A stretch of 25,970 nucleotides of DNA from a virus: IMG/VR virus record IMGVR_UViG_3300010885_069090, positions 1 to 25,970 of that record. One strand, written 5' to 3'. The notes under the pieces were generated by a model. The model saw only the letters and a list, made by a program, of their open reading frames with translations. It was not told the origin of the DNA and did no database searches. The translations under genes and the position numbers were made by a program. Shown here piece after piece: positions 1 through 6,419 of this stretch; position 1 is the stretch's first letter; each line of letters begins with the position of its first letter.

Positions 1-666
1 ACCCATTTTGGCCACAAGAGGATACCGTTCTATACCAGGCGCAGGTTCTGCATGAGCCAGCAGGAGAACGAAACCATGGATGCCATCTACCAGAACAAAA
101 ACTTCAGTAGCACATGGTCGCCCAGCTGGGAGTCAATAGCCAAGATGGACGAGTTCCTTATCGACAAGATCAACTCCTTCGTGGGCAAGGACGACATCCT
201 CTGGCATCTCGGGGACTTCTGCTTCGGAAGAAAGAATGAAAGGGAGAATGTCGCCAGGCAATACAGGAATAGGATAGAGTGCAGGAACGTATTCCTCGTC
301 ATGGGAAACCACGACAGCCCGGAAATCCGTCCCGTATTCGACCAATCTTGCGACACCCGCGAAGTTAAGGTGAACTCCAAGTCCATCGTCCTCAGCCATT
401 ATGCCCACGCCTTCTGGAACAAGTCCCACAACAAGTCGTGGATGCTCTACGGCCACGCACACGGAACCGCCGAGGATTGGCTCGATGCCCACATGCCGGG
501 CCGCCTCAGTATGGATGTGGGCGTCGACAACGTTTTCAAGATTCTGGGAGAATACCGCCCAATTTCCTTCGATGAAATCGGCAATATTTTTTCTCAAAGA
601 AATGGTCATATTGTGGATCAAGGCAGGCCTTTGGTGACAAAGTCGCTTTACAACAACCAAAATTGA
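1..666 (+). CDS. Calcineurin-like metallophosphoesterase, 5' end outside window
   Basis: The reading frame is open from base 1, so the gene begins left of the window; an internal ATG at 52 is not the true start. The first visible residues, THFGH, fit metallophosphoesterase motif I (DxH) with its Asp just off the edge. Further motifs follow in order: LGDF (metal-bridging Asp), GNHD, LSHYA and YGHAHG. This is the compact phage/bacterial phosphoesterase layout that often begins with SDTHFGH. The protein probably hydrolyses phosphomonoesters or phosphodiesters with a two-metal centre in the cytoplasm; the substrate cannot be told. There is no signal peptide in the visible part. The next gene, a sigma factor, starts 17 nt downstream behind its own promoter, whose -35 box lies inside this gene's 3' end. 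Confidence 0.85.
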   Translation, partial: THFGHKRIPFYTRRRFCMSQQENETMDAIYQNKNFSSTWSPSWESIAKMDEFLIDKINSFVGKDDILWHLGDFCFGRKNERENVARQYRNRIECRNVFLVMGNHDSPEIRPVFDQSCDTREVKVNSKSIVLSHYAHAFWNKSHNKSWMLYGHAHGTAEDWLDAHMPGRLSMDVGVDNVFKILGEYRPISFDEIGNIFSQRNGHIVDQGRPLVTKSLYNNQN

Positions 667-674
667 GCTAAAAT
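647..674 (+). promoter_or_regulatory. Sigma-70-like promoter for the sigma-factor gene
   Basis: TTTACA at 647-652, a 16-nt spacer, and TAAAAT at 669-674 sit just before the ATG at 684. The same arrangement recurs before the genes at 1322, 4021 and 4528, which makes it more than a chance match. Confidence 0.6.
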
Positions 675-683
675 TGACCTTGG

Positions 684-1286
684 ATGCAAAAACAAAGAGG
701 TCAATACTTGTCTGCTGCTGTGAAACTTGATTCCGTTTCCTCCTTGAGGCTTGTCGTCAATCCCGTTTCCGACAACAGGCTCGTCGAGCAGAATCTCAAC
801 CTTGCCAAATCCATTGTCGCCAAGTTCAAGCCGGGCAACGTGGAGGACTCGGAACTGTACTCCATTGCCTGCATTGCCTTGATGAAGGCCGCCGCCACCT
901 TCGATCCCTCTGTGGCCAAATTCTCCACGTGGGCGACAAGGATCATACGTCAGCACATAATCACTGAAATCCGCAAGAACAGGCACGACACAGTCTCCCT
1001 TTCCTCCCTTGATCACGACGAGTCGGATAGGGCTCTTGCGGACAGCCGTGAGGATTTCCCAGTGCATTTGGCTGGTCTGCTTGTCGCCCCCGACCCCTCG
1101 GACTCTAAATCTGACAAAGAAAACAAGCGAATGCTTGCCATGCACCATCTTGAAGGTCAGTCTCTTTCGGACATAGGGCGGGAGGTTGGCCTTTCCAAGG
1201 AAAGAGTCCGCCAGAGGCTTGCGACTGCGATTCGGTCGATCAGGCTGAAGAAGAGGGAAGAAATCAAGGAACACATGTCAATTTGA
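684..1286 (+). CDS. Phage RNA polymerase sigma factor (sigma-70 family, regions 2 and 4)
   Basis: A 200-residue sigma-70-family protein. Region 2 is visible around residues 38-95, with the typical segment FSTWATRIIRQHIITEIRK that in the family binds core polymerase and the -10 element. Region 4 lies at about residues 152-190, with a helix-turn-helix of the form SLSDIGREVGLSKERVRQRL. Regions 1.1 and 3 are absent, so it is much shorter than a housekeeping sigma. T4-like phages use such short factors (gp55 type) to direct host polymerase to late promoters with a TATAAATA box. TATA[AT]A boxes occur upstream of several virion and packaged-protein genes here, so a late-sigma role is a reasonable inference. 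The gene itself has a host-type promoter, as expected for an earlier-expressed regulator. Confidence 0.85.
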   Translation: MQKQRGQYLSAAVKLDSVSSLRLVVNPVSDNRLVEQNLNLAKSIVAKFKPGNVEDSELYSIACIALMKAAATFDPSVAKFSTWATRIIRQHIITEIRKNRHDTVSLSSLDHDESDRALADSREDFPVHLAGLLVAPDPSDSKSDKENKRMLAMHHLEGQSLSDIGREVGLSKERVRQRLATAIRSIRLKKREEIKEHMSI

Positions 1287-1287
1287 C

Positions 1288-1315
1288 TTTACAGCCAATA
1301 AAATTGGGCTAGAAT
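1288..1315 (+). promoter_or_regulatory. Sigma-70-like promoter for the secreted NTF2-like gene
   Basis: TTTACA at 1288-1293, a 16-nt spacer ending in GGGC, and TAGAAT at 1310-1315, seven bases before the ATG at 1322. It matches the promoter family at 647, 3986 and 4454. The -10 box is so close to the ATG that the leader would be very short. Confidence 0.6.
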
Positions 1316-1321
1316 TCAATC

Positions 1322-2017
1322 ATGAGAACATTATTTTTCGCCTTGCCGATTTTTCTTTCCTGCTTTGTTTGCCTTGCGGCCGACGAGAGGTCTCCTGCAC
1401 CTTCTGCGTCGGCCAGGGTCAGTATGACTGGTCCCGACCCCCGAAAAGATGTTGCCAAAGGCCTAGTCAACGACCTCGCCAGCCACTGCAATTCAAGGGA
1501 CTTCGTCCAGTTTATGGACGGGTTCACCTCGCGGCATGGAAGTAAAATACGCGAGAAGGTCAAGGACACCTTTCTCGCAGACGATCTTAGGATGGACATC
1601 GAAGAGGTAGTGCTGTTCTCGGGCGATGAACAGACCATGGAGTTCGGATTGAAATATGAAATGTCGGTCGACGAATCCGTTCGATCCGTCACCTCGGTGA
1701 TTACGGCCAAGTTTGACGGATCTTCGTGGAAGATCGACTCGGAGAAGGTCAAGAAGTCCTCAGCCCGGGGAGCAGGAAGTTCGCTGGCAAGTGCCCCCAA
1801 GCCTCGCAGGCCGAACTTCCAACTTGGAGGGGTCGAGTTTGAGGCGGTCCAGCCCCGCCCCCGTCAGGAAGGAGCCGTGCGAAATCCTGTTCCTCCCGGT
1901 TGGGATCCCATGAATCCGGATCCCAACATGATCGACCCAAAACTCAAGGACATGATTGGCTTGGTTCCAATCCTTCCCGGCGTTGGATGCGTGAGCGGAA
2001 AGTGTGGTGTCCGATGA
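1322..2017 (+). CDS. Secreted protein with NTF2-like domain and proline-rich tail
   Basis: 231 residues. The N-terminus MRTLFFALPIFLSCFVCLAA is a clear signal peptide, with cleavage likely after CLA near residue 18-20. Residues about 40-145 alternate helices and strands (LVNDLASHC, FMDGFTS, VITAKFDGSSWKI), which looks like an NTF2/SnoaL-type alpha-beta cone. I base this on pattern only. The rest is Pro/Arg-rich with a C-terminus GCVSGKCGVR containing two cysteines. It would act in the periplasm or outside the cell. The downstream gene at 2029 is a second secreted NTF2-like protein, and an ATG at 2014 overlaps this stop as ATGA, so the two are probably cotranscribed. Function unknown. Secreted proteins of this kind are unusual cargo for a phage and may modify the infected cell envelope. 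Confidence 0.7.
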   Translation: MRTLFFALPIFLSCFVCLAADERSPAPSASARVSMTGPDPRKDVAKGLVNDLASHCNSRDFVQFMDGFTSRHGSKIREKVKDTFLADDLRMDIEEVVLFSGDEQTMEFGLKYEMSVDESVRSVTSVITAKFDGSSWKIDSEKVKKSSARGAGSSLASAPKPRRPNFQLGGVEFEAVQPRPRQEGAVRNPVPPGWDPMNPDPNMIDPKLKDMIGLVPILPGVGCVSGKCGVR

Positions 2018-2028
2018 GAATTTGCACT

Positions 2029-2496
2029 ATGAAAAAAATTGCCTTGGTTCTGATGTTGACGTTCCCAGTCGTCTGCCTTGCTGACGACGAACGGGATATT
2101 GAATCCGTGATGCAAGCCAACTTCGACGCTTCCAACCTGGAGGATGTTGACGCCCTCATGGGCACCTGCTCCGTGGACATGCCCAATCGCGAGGAGTTCA
2201 GGGCGGACTCTGCCAACCTTTGGAGGGAGAAGGACATCTACTACCGCCTGCTCCGCCTGAAGATTATCCAGATAGAAGGTGACTATGCGACCGCGAGCAT
2301 AGTCCAGTCAACCATGGTGAAAGACAGGGGCTCAAAGTCAGGACGCGACCGCTTTATTAGAAACGGAACGGGGCTACTCTCCGACAGCGAGTGCGTCGAA
2401 TACAAGGTCGCCTTCAAGAAAGACCGTGGCTCCTGGAAATGCTATATGACATTGACCCCCCCGGTTGAGTTCGATCCGGCCGACCTCGATCAGTAG
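2029..2496 (+). CDS. Secreted NTF2-like protein
   Basis: 155 residues from the ATG at 2029. An in-frame ATG at 2014 overlaps the previous stop (ATGA) and would add five residues; I prefer 2029 because it gives a normal signal peptide, MKKIALVLMLTFPVVCLA, with cleavage before DDER. The mature part opens with a helix (DIESVMQANFDASNLEDVDALM) followed by strands such as IIQIEGDYATASIVQST, the pattern of NTF2/SnoaL-like ketosteroid-isomerase-fold proteins. It resembles the preceding gene in signal peptide and fold pattern, suggesting paralogy or a shared envelope role. No catalytic residues can be assigned. Probably periplasmic and cotranscribed from the promoter at 1288. Confidence 0.7.
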   Translation: MKKIALVLMLTFPVVCLADDERDIESVMQANFDASNLEDVDALMGTCSVDMPNREEFRADSANLWREKDIYYRLLRLKIIQIEGDYATASIVQSTMVKDRGSKSGRDRFIRNGTGLLSDSECVEYKVAFKKDRGSWKCYMTLTPPVEFDPADLDQ

Positions 2497-2554
2497 AGCT
2501 TTTGTATATAGTGCATTCGCCCGCTGCGTTTGTAGTTTTTGCACCAATGTGCAG

Positions 2555-2564
2555 CATATATACA
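2555..2564 (+). promoter_or_regulatory. TATA-like box (putative late promoter)
   Basis: CATATATACA, six bases before the TTG start at 2570. The same 10-mer occurs at 19159-19168 before the gp13-like gene. It is related to, but not identical with, the T4 late -10 element TATAAATA. Confidence 0.4.
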
Positions 2565-2569
2565 GTGCC

Positions 2570-2878
2570 TTGAATACAAACCAAATAAAACCAAGTAGTT
2601 ACGTCTTTGCGGTCGCCATGTGCTTGATCGCCTCCATGACGGTCTATAGGTACGTGGAGATAAGCCGTTTCAGGGAGAAGAGCGTCGAGTACGACTTCGT
2701 GGTCTCCGCCGGCGATCCGGAGATGGCCGACATAAAGAACAGGCTCAGGGGCATGACGTTTCAGTCGGTTGACGACGAGATCATCGACGAGGGAATCCAC
2801 AGACTCACGATCCGTTGCCCTCCAGACAAGGTCGGGATCGTCAAGGAACTTCTTTCAAGGGCAATGCCCGAGGAGTAG
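2570..2878 (+). CDS. Small single-pass membrane protein
   Basis: 102 residues from a TTG start at 2570. I prefer this start because the frame's upstream part overlaps the previous gene and because it puts the hydrophobic helix (YVFAVAMCLIASMTVYRYV, about residues 11-29) near the N-terminus. The rest, about residues 38-102, is a small beta-alpha-beta domain (VEYDFVVSAGD, MADIKNRLRG, HRLTIRCPP, VKELLSRAMPEE). The architecture parallels the membrane protein at 18697-19110: one helix, then a ferredoxin-like domain of the same strand order, suggesting distant paralogy. No Shine-Dalgarno is seen; a TATA-like box lies six bases upstream. The following gene starts two bases after this stop, so the genes at 2570, 2880 and 3293 form one unit. 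Function unknown. Confidence 0.6.
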   Translation: MNTNQIKPSSYVFAVAMCLIASMTVYRYVEISRFREKSVEYDFVVSAGDPEMADIKNRLRGMTFQSVDDEIIDEGIHRLTIRCPPDKVGIVKELLSRAMPEE

Positions 2879-2879
2879 A

Positions 2880-3296
2880 ATGCCCAATTCGTACGGAACG
2901 GTTCAAATACAGGATGGCATATATATCAGGTCGGACGCCCCTTCCCCCGTCACTGGCGTGGCGAGGCTTGGACGCGAGGAGGAGAGGGCGCTCCCCCCCG
3001 TGTTCGTCCCCAAGGCTTCCGGGATAAAAACTTTTATCGTGGATTTGCACTACAAGGACTATAAATACATCTATGGGTCTGGAAAGGCTGTTCCGACAAA
3101 CTTTACGATCGATCACGACAAGCGCTATCATAGGATAGTGTCCAGCAACAACCCGGTCGCCAAGATCAAGTCTTTCGTCGGTCAGTACGCCGGAAAGGCC
3201 GAGGCTTCGAAGCTCAGGAAGAGGATGATCGCGATAGAAAGGATGCACGGTTCGATTTCCAACGAGGTGTTTAGATTCGGGATCGGTGACTCATGA
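2880..3296 (+). CDS. Hypothetical protein
   Basis: 138 residues. The ATG at 2880 has a good Shine-Dalgarno, GAGGAG, provided by the end of the preceding gene, with the previous stop two bases upstream. The protein is soluble and rich in Lys, Arg, Tyr and Gly, with a strand-rich start (VQIQDGIYIRSDAP), a central IKTFIVDLHYKDYKYIYGSG, and a basic helical C-terminus (KLRKRMIAIERMH). No family is recognised. Its stop overlaps the next start as ATGA, so translation is probably coupled with the CTS-bearing gene at 3293. Confidence 0.65.
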   Translation: MPNSYGTVQIQDGIYIRSDAPSPVTGVARLGREEERALPPVFVPKASGIKTFIVDLHYKDYKYIYGSGKAVPTNFTIDHDKRYHRIVSSNNPVAKIKSFVGQYAGKAEASKLRKRMIAIERMHGSISNEVFRFGIGDS

Positions 3297-3634
3297 CATT
3301 CAAGCAATATCTGGAACAGACCGGACCCAAGGCCTGGATAGCCAAGAAAAAGGACGTCCTCCGCTTGTGGAGTTCGCTGAGGGAGGATATGCCCCTGAAC
3401 CCTCAGCCCGTCTCGAGCAACCATGTTGGCAACAGGTTCGACCAGGACGGCGTCCGCATCACTGGAAGCTCCCAGTTCGTAAACTCTGTTCTCGCAAAGC
3501 TCAAGCCTTTGCTCTTCTATTCTGAACATCCATCTCTTGAACTTGACGTTAAGTACAGGCAGGTCGTAAGCGATGAGACCTCCAACAAGCCTTCATTTGC
3601 TTGCTACATAAATGTTGTTCAGAAGGGCGAATGA
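3293..3634 (+). CDS. Small protein with capsid-targeting-like N-terminus
   Basis: 113 residues, overlapping the previous gene by four bases (ATGA). It begins MTFKQYLEQTG, which matches the recurring peptide of this window (F-x-x-[WY]-L-E), a candidate capsid-targeting sequence that would be clipped after Glu8. The remainder is a small alpha-beta protein with a segment SLELDVKYRQVV and no recognised motif. If the leader reading is right, this is a minor internal head protein. It is the only clear member in the left, otherwise early-looking block, and may be driven with its two upstream partners by the TATA-like box at 2555. Confidence 0.6.
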   Translation: MTFKQYLEQTGPKAWIAKKKDVLRLWSSLREDMPLNPQPVSSNHVGNRFDQDGVRITGSSQFVNSVLAKLKPLLFYSEHPSLELDVKYRQVVSDETSNKPSFACYINVVQKGE

Positions 3635-3696
3635 GTTGATTGTATTTTGTATGAAAACAAATACAAATGGATAAACAAAGTGGTTTTCTTACCTTG

Positions 3697-3730
3697 GCGC
3701 ACGTACATACTTATGTGCAAGGATGTGCGC
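3697..3730 (+). promoter_or_regulatory. Imperfect inverted repeat in the leader of the small Ser/Cys-rich gene
   Basis: GCGCAC at 3697-3702 pairs with GTGCGC at 3725-3730. Inside, GTACAT (3703-3708) can pair with ATGTGC (3713-3718, one G-U) around the loop ACTT. The 133-base gap from 3635 to 3767 holds this and a second short inverted repeat (GTATTTTGTA near 3648-3657 with ACAAAT near 3663). It may be a leader-RNA structure or a terminator of the upstream unit. No poly-U follows. Confidence 0.3.
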
Positions 3731-3767
3731 TAAGGGCAAGGATGCCCGATTTTTTTTGGAGAAGAAA

Positions 3768-3980
3768 ATGGCTGCATCATCTGTCACTGGGGTAGGCCTC
3801 GGCGATTCAAACGGAAAGCAGAAGCCGCAACTTCATTCGGGATGTGGGTGCGGCCTTTCTAGTTCCTCGTCCTCCTCGGCTCCCCCCGTTAAAAGGGGTT
3901 GTTTTGTGAGGATGTTTTCTGGAAGCGGGGCAAAATACAAGTCCGGCACTCCGGGCATAAAAAACGAATCCTGTTTTTGA
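3768..3980 (+). CDS. Small Ser/Cys-rich protein
   Basis: 70 residues from the ATG at 3768, chosen because GGAG lies seven bases upstream; an in-frame ATG at 3723 has no such site. The protein is low complexity: HSGCGCGLSSSSSSSAPP in the middle, then a basic stretch with further Cys, ending ESCF. There are four to five cysteines (CGCG, GCF, SCF), which could bind metal or form disulfides. No family is recognised. Its good ribosome site supports expression despite its size. It stands alone between a structured leader and the promoter of the Vsr-like gene. Confidence 0.5.
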   Translation: MAASSVTGVGLGDSNGKQKPQLHSGCGCGLSSSSSSSAPPVKRGCFVRMFSGSGAKYKSGTPGIKNESCF

Positions 3981-3985
3981 GGTCC

Positions 3986-4014
3986 TTTACAATCTTCGTT
4001 TTTCATCATAGAAT
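3986..4014 (+). promoter_or_regulatory. Sigma-70-like promoter for the Vsr-like gene
   Basis: TTTACA at 3986-3991, a 17-nt spacer, TAGAAT at 4009-4014, ATG at 4021. One of four copies of this promoter type on the plus strand. Confidence 0.6.
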
Positions 4015-4020
4015 CAGATC

Positions 4021-4443
4021 ATGGATTCAATTTCATCCGAAAAAAGATCTAACTTGATGTCCAAAATCCGCTCCCGTGGCAACAAGACCACGGAGCTGGC
4101 TCTTGTCGCTCAACTTAGGAATTTGGGCGTTTCTGGCTGGCGTCGGCATGTTTCAATAAATGTCCCCGGTCTTTCCGTCAGACCAGACTTTATTTTCAAG
4201 CACAGACGTCTGGCGGTGTTTTTGGACGGGTGCTTCTGGCATAACTGCCCTCTGCATGGAACCCTTCCCAAGTCCAACGTTGAATTCTGGGGGCGTAAGT
4301 TGGAGGCAAACAGGGCGAGGGATGCAAGAGTCAATTCAATCCTTGAAATCAACGGGTGGAGGGTATTGCGTTTCTGGGAACACAACATAAAATCTGATTC
4401 CGAAGAGTGTGTTGCGGAAATATATGCCGCCCTAAATATTTGA
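4021..4443 (+). CDS. Vsr-like (very short patch repair) endonuclease
   Basis: 140 residues, the usual size for Vsr. It opens with the family's SEKRSNLMSKIRSRGNKTTE (Glu25 in TTEL), followed by RPDFIF (Asp56, metal-binding) and FLDGCFWHNCPLHG (His74 and His79 region, with cysteines that may hold structural zinc), then the WE(x)N-like end RFWEHNIK. E. coli Vsr nicks DNA at T-G mismatches made by deamination of 5-methylcytosine. In phages, similar EDxHD-type nucleases also serve as freestanding homing enzymes. No cytosine methyltransferase is next to it; a methylase-like gene lies far away at 22664. Its own sigma-70-like promoter and lack of overlap with neighbours fit either a repair role or a selfish nuclease. 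Confidence 0.88.
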   Translation: MDSISSEKRSNLMSKIRSRGNKTTELALVAQLRNLGVSGWRRHVSINVPGLSVRPDFIFKHRRLAVFLDGCFWHNCPLHGTLPKSNVEFWGRKLEANRARDARVNSILEINGWRVLRFWEHNIKSDSEECVAEIYAALNI

Positions 4444-4453
4444 TTCGATTAGC

Positions 4454-4481
4454 TTTACATGTCGATTTTCTAGGCTATAAT
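4454..4481 (+). promoter_or_regulatory. Sigma-70-like promoter for the CAP-domain gene
   Basis: TTTACA at 4454-4459, a 16-nt spacer ending AGGC, and a perfect TATAAT at 4476-4481. The start codon is 46 bases on at 4528, so this transcript has a real leader. Confidence 0.65.
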
Positions 4482-4527
4482 CTTTGTGCGTTCTAAAAAA
4501 AATACTAGCCCTTCCATTAGGTGATTT

Positions 4528-5085
4528 GTGAAGAATCTATTGCTCGCATTTTTGCTTTTGTTTCCAAATGTTTGCCTTGGCGCTGACATGTATGCCGATG
4601 TCCGCCAGCGGATCAATGGAGTCAGAAGAGCCCATGGCCTTTCTCCCCTTTCCTCCAACCAGCAGCTTGTATCCGCGGCTCAGTCCCAGTCGGACTGGAT
4701 GGCAAACGTCGGCAGGATGGAGCATCTCAGAGAGCCCGCAAGGTCTTTCGAGGAATACAAAGTTTGCAACTACCACCCTGCGAACAGGGTGGTGAACTCG
4801 GGCTACTTCAAGTTCGAGCAGCTCTTCAAGATGGACTTTAACCCGGACGGCTCGGGCGTGGAAGTTCACCCTCGGCCCGAGGCGAACAACAACGTCGGTG
4901 AGATCGTCGCCCGCGGCGCAGGCGGCGGCCCCGACGTCTACAGGCCAGACATTATTGTCAACGGATGGATGGACAGTCCCGGCCACAAGCAAGTCATTCT
5001 CACTCCTCAATTCAGGGATTTTGGCGTAGGAATCACGCCTGCGGGTCAGGATGTTTACTGGTGTGTCGTGTTTGGAACTCATTAA
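4528..5085 (+). CDS. Secreted CAP/SCP-domain protein
   Basis: 185 residues from a GTG start with an AGGTGA ribosome site upstream. The signal peptide MKNLLLAFLLLFPNVCLGA is clear, with cleavage likely before DMYADV. The mature protein is a CAP (cysteine-rich secretory, antigen 5, PR-1; bacterial YkwD) domain: an N-terminal helix INGVRRAHGLSPLSSNQQL, a SAAQSQSDWMANVGRMEH helix with the conserved His, GEIVARG, then the signature GWMDSPGHKQVILTPQFRDFGVGI and a final strand VYWCVVFG. CAP proteins are extracytoplasmic, with roles ranging from lipid binding to proteolysis or matrix interaction; none can be chosen here. A secreted CAP protein in a phage is uncommon and points to action on the host envelope or surroundings. 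Confidence 0.85.
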   Translation: MKNLLLAFLLLFPNVCLGADMYADVRQRINGVRRAHGLSPLSSNQQLVSAAQSQSDWMANVGRMEHLREPARSFEEYKVCNYHPANRVVNSGYFKFEQLFKMDFNPDGSGVEVHPRPEANNNVGEIVARGAGGGPDVYRPDIIVNGWMDSPGHKQVILTPQFRDFGVGITPAGQDVYWCVVFGTH

Positions 5086-5099
5086 CTGAAAGGGATTGA

Positions 5100-5393
5100 A
5101 TGTCTAGTTTCCACATCGATGGACGTATTGATGTAAAGATGGAGGTTGAATTCGCGGCTCGCCTGGGCGAGTTCATACTCGCACAGGGCATCGAGGACAA
5201 ACAGTTTCAAGCCTTCGCCCACCAACTTGTCAACATGGTGGATTCCACGGATGAAGATACTCCGTTTCAAGTTGGCAGTATCGCGAAGCCCAAAGAATCC
5301 AAAGAATCCGTTTGGAGCGAAAAGCCGAAGGCCATGCACGAAAAGGTTTTTGCCAACCGGGCCAAGAAGATTAGATGGGGCCACACCGATTGA
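5100..5393 (+). CDS. Hypothetical protein
   Basis: 97 residues from the ATG at 5100, with AAGGG seven bases upstream. Acidic-to-neutral, soluble, mostly helical in the first half (MEVEFAARLGEFILAQGIEDKQFQAF) and rich in Lys/Ser/Glu in the second, ending in a basic stretch (NRAKKIRWGHTD). No signal peptide or membrane segment. It follows the CAP gene by 14 bases and is probably cotranscribed with it. No family is recognised. Confidence 0.6.
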   Translation: MSSFHIDGRIDVKMEVEFAARLGEFILAQGIEDKQFQAFAHQLVNMVDSTDEDTPFQVGSIAKPKESKESVWSEKPKAMHEKVFANRAKKIRWGHTD

Positions 5394-5395
5394 TA

Positions 5396-5424
5396 TTGTT
5401 AGCTACTTCGCCTTGTGATATGAT
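5396..5424 (+). promoter_or_regulatory. Possible sigma-70-like promoter
   Basis: TTGTTA at 5396-5401, a 17-nt spacer and TATGAT at 5419-5424, just before the ATG at 5431. Weaker than the TTTACA family and of different -35 sequence. Confidence 0.4.
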
Positions 5425-5430
5425 GAAATT

Positions 5431-6198
5431 ATGATCAAGCATAGGTTCAATTATTGGAGCTGTGGCAAGTTCGCGGACTGGGTTAGGGGCACAAAAAAGC
5501 CCTTGGCTCTCACTGCTGAAGAGTGGGACTCGTGGAGGGATGAGACAAGGTCAAAGTCCCCTTGGAGGTTCTATATCGCGGAGGAGTTTCTCAATGGCCT
5601 TCAGAACTTTGTTTGTCTGCCCTCTGATGTCGCAAGAACCGTCAACGCCTACTTCGACAACAAGTTCGTGACCAAGACCCACGTTCTTAAGACCGGTCTC
5701 AAGGCGGGACAATACCACGAACTTGACGAGCGAATCCTTCATGGCCTCTTCAACGAACTCAAGGAGTTCGTCGAGGTCGATTTGGCTCTCAAGGCCTCAT
5801 GGACGGATGACAAAAAATACAAGTTCAAAAAGGGAAGGTGTCCCGAGGCGGGCGTCGACCATCTGGCTTGGGAGATGGGGCTTCGCCATGACGAGGATTC
5901 ATTTACTCCTAAGAGCGACCCGAACTACGGCAAGCCGACCCCGCAGGCCAAGTCTGCTAAGAAAGTCCTCGAACTCTACAGATGGTGGCTTGAAAGGGAC
6001 AACCGCCCAGACCCCATGGTGAAGAGCGGATACTCCGATCTGTGTGACGGCAGCATCCGAAGTATTTCCAGCATTTCCGGCGACAAGAAGCGCCTTGCGG
6101 CCTTGAAGAGGCTGGCCAAGATGGAGGAGGAATACGATGCGGAGGACGAAAGAATGTTGTGCAGGCTCATCAAGATAAGAAAGGATCTTTGGACATGA
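5431..6198 (+). CDS. Conserved large-phage hypothetical protein
   Basis: 255 residues. The opening MIKHRFNYWSCGKFADWVRG is a pattern I recognise from a conserved protein family of large phages with no known function. Other typical pieces are LTAEEWDSW, TGLKAGQYHELDERILHGLF, ELYRWWLERDNRPDP, and the C-terminal DERMLCRLIKIRKDLWT. It is rich in Trp, Lys and Arg, cytoplasmic, and mostly helical. The FADW stretch at residues 14-17 resembles the packaging peptide by chance only; it is not N-terminal in the same way. The stop overlaps the next start (ATGA at 6195), so the genes at 5431, 6195, RNA ligase, zinc ribbon and deaminase look like one operon. Confidence 0.75.
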   Translation: MIKHRFNYWSCGKFADWVRGTKKPLALTAEEWDSWRDETRSKSPWRFYIAEEFLNGLQNFVCLPSDVARTVNAYFDNKFVTKTHVLKTGLKAGQYHELDERILHGLFNELKEFVEVDLALKASWTDDKKYKFKKGRCPEAGVDHLAWEMGLRHDEDSFTPKSDPNYGKPTPQAKSAKKVLELYRWWLERDNRPDPMVKSGYSDLCDGSIRSISSISGDKKRLAALKRLAKMEEEYDAEDERMLCRLIKIRKDLWT

Positions 6199-6419
6199 AC
6201 GGCTATGAAAGACTGTGCTCCATCCAAGATCAGATGTTGAAACTTTTGGAGGAGGCGGGCAAGATAATTCATGAGGAATTTCCCAAGCATTGGGATGTGG
6301 CGCATTCCTTCTGGATGCCGCAGATTGACACGGCTCTGAGGAACGACACCCGCTGGCTCCAGCGTGGCGACTATAACATGGAGAAGACCCTTGCCGACAT
6401 CCGGCTCGAGCGAAATTGA
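6195..6419 (+). CDS. Hypothetical protein
   Basis: 74 residues from the ATG at 6195, which overlaps the upstream stop as ATGA. Largely helical (ERLCSIQDQMLKLLEEAGKIIHEEF), followed by a Trp-rich part (HWDVAHSFWMPQID, TRWLQRGDYNMEKT). No family is recognised. Its 3' end overlaps the beginning of the RNA ligase frame, showing tight translational coupling in this operon. Confidence 0.6.
   Translation: MNGYERLCSIQDQMLKLLEEAGKIIHEEFPKHWDVAHSFWMPQIDTALRNDTRWLQRGDYNMEKTLADIRLERN

Noticed and set aside
5431-5500. KFADW near the start of the conserved large-phage protein as a tag
   Set aside because: The motif lies at residues 13-17 within a longer conserved segment (HRFNYWSCGKFADWVRG) and has no Glu cut site.
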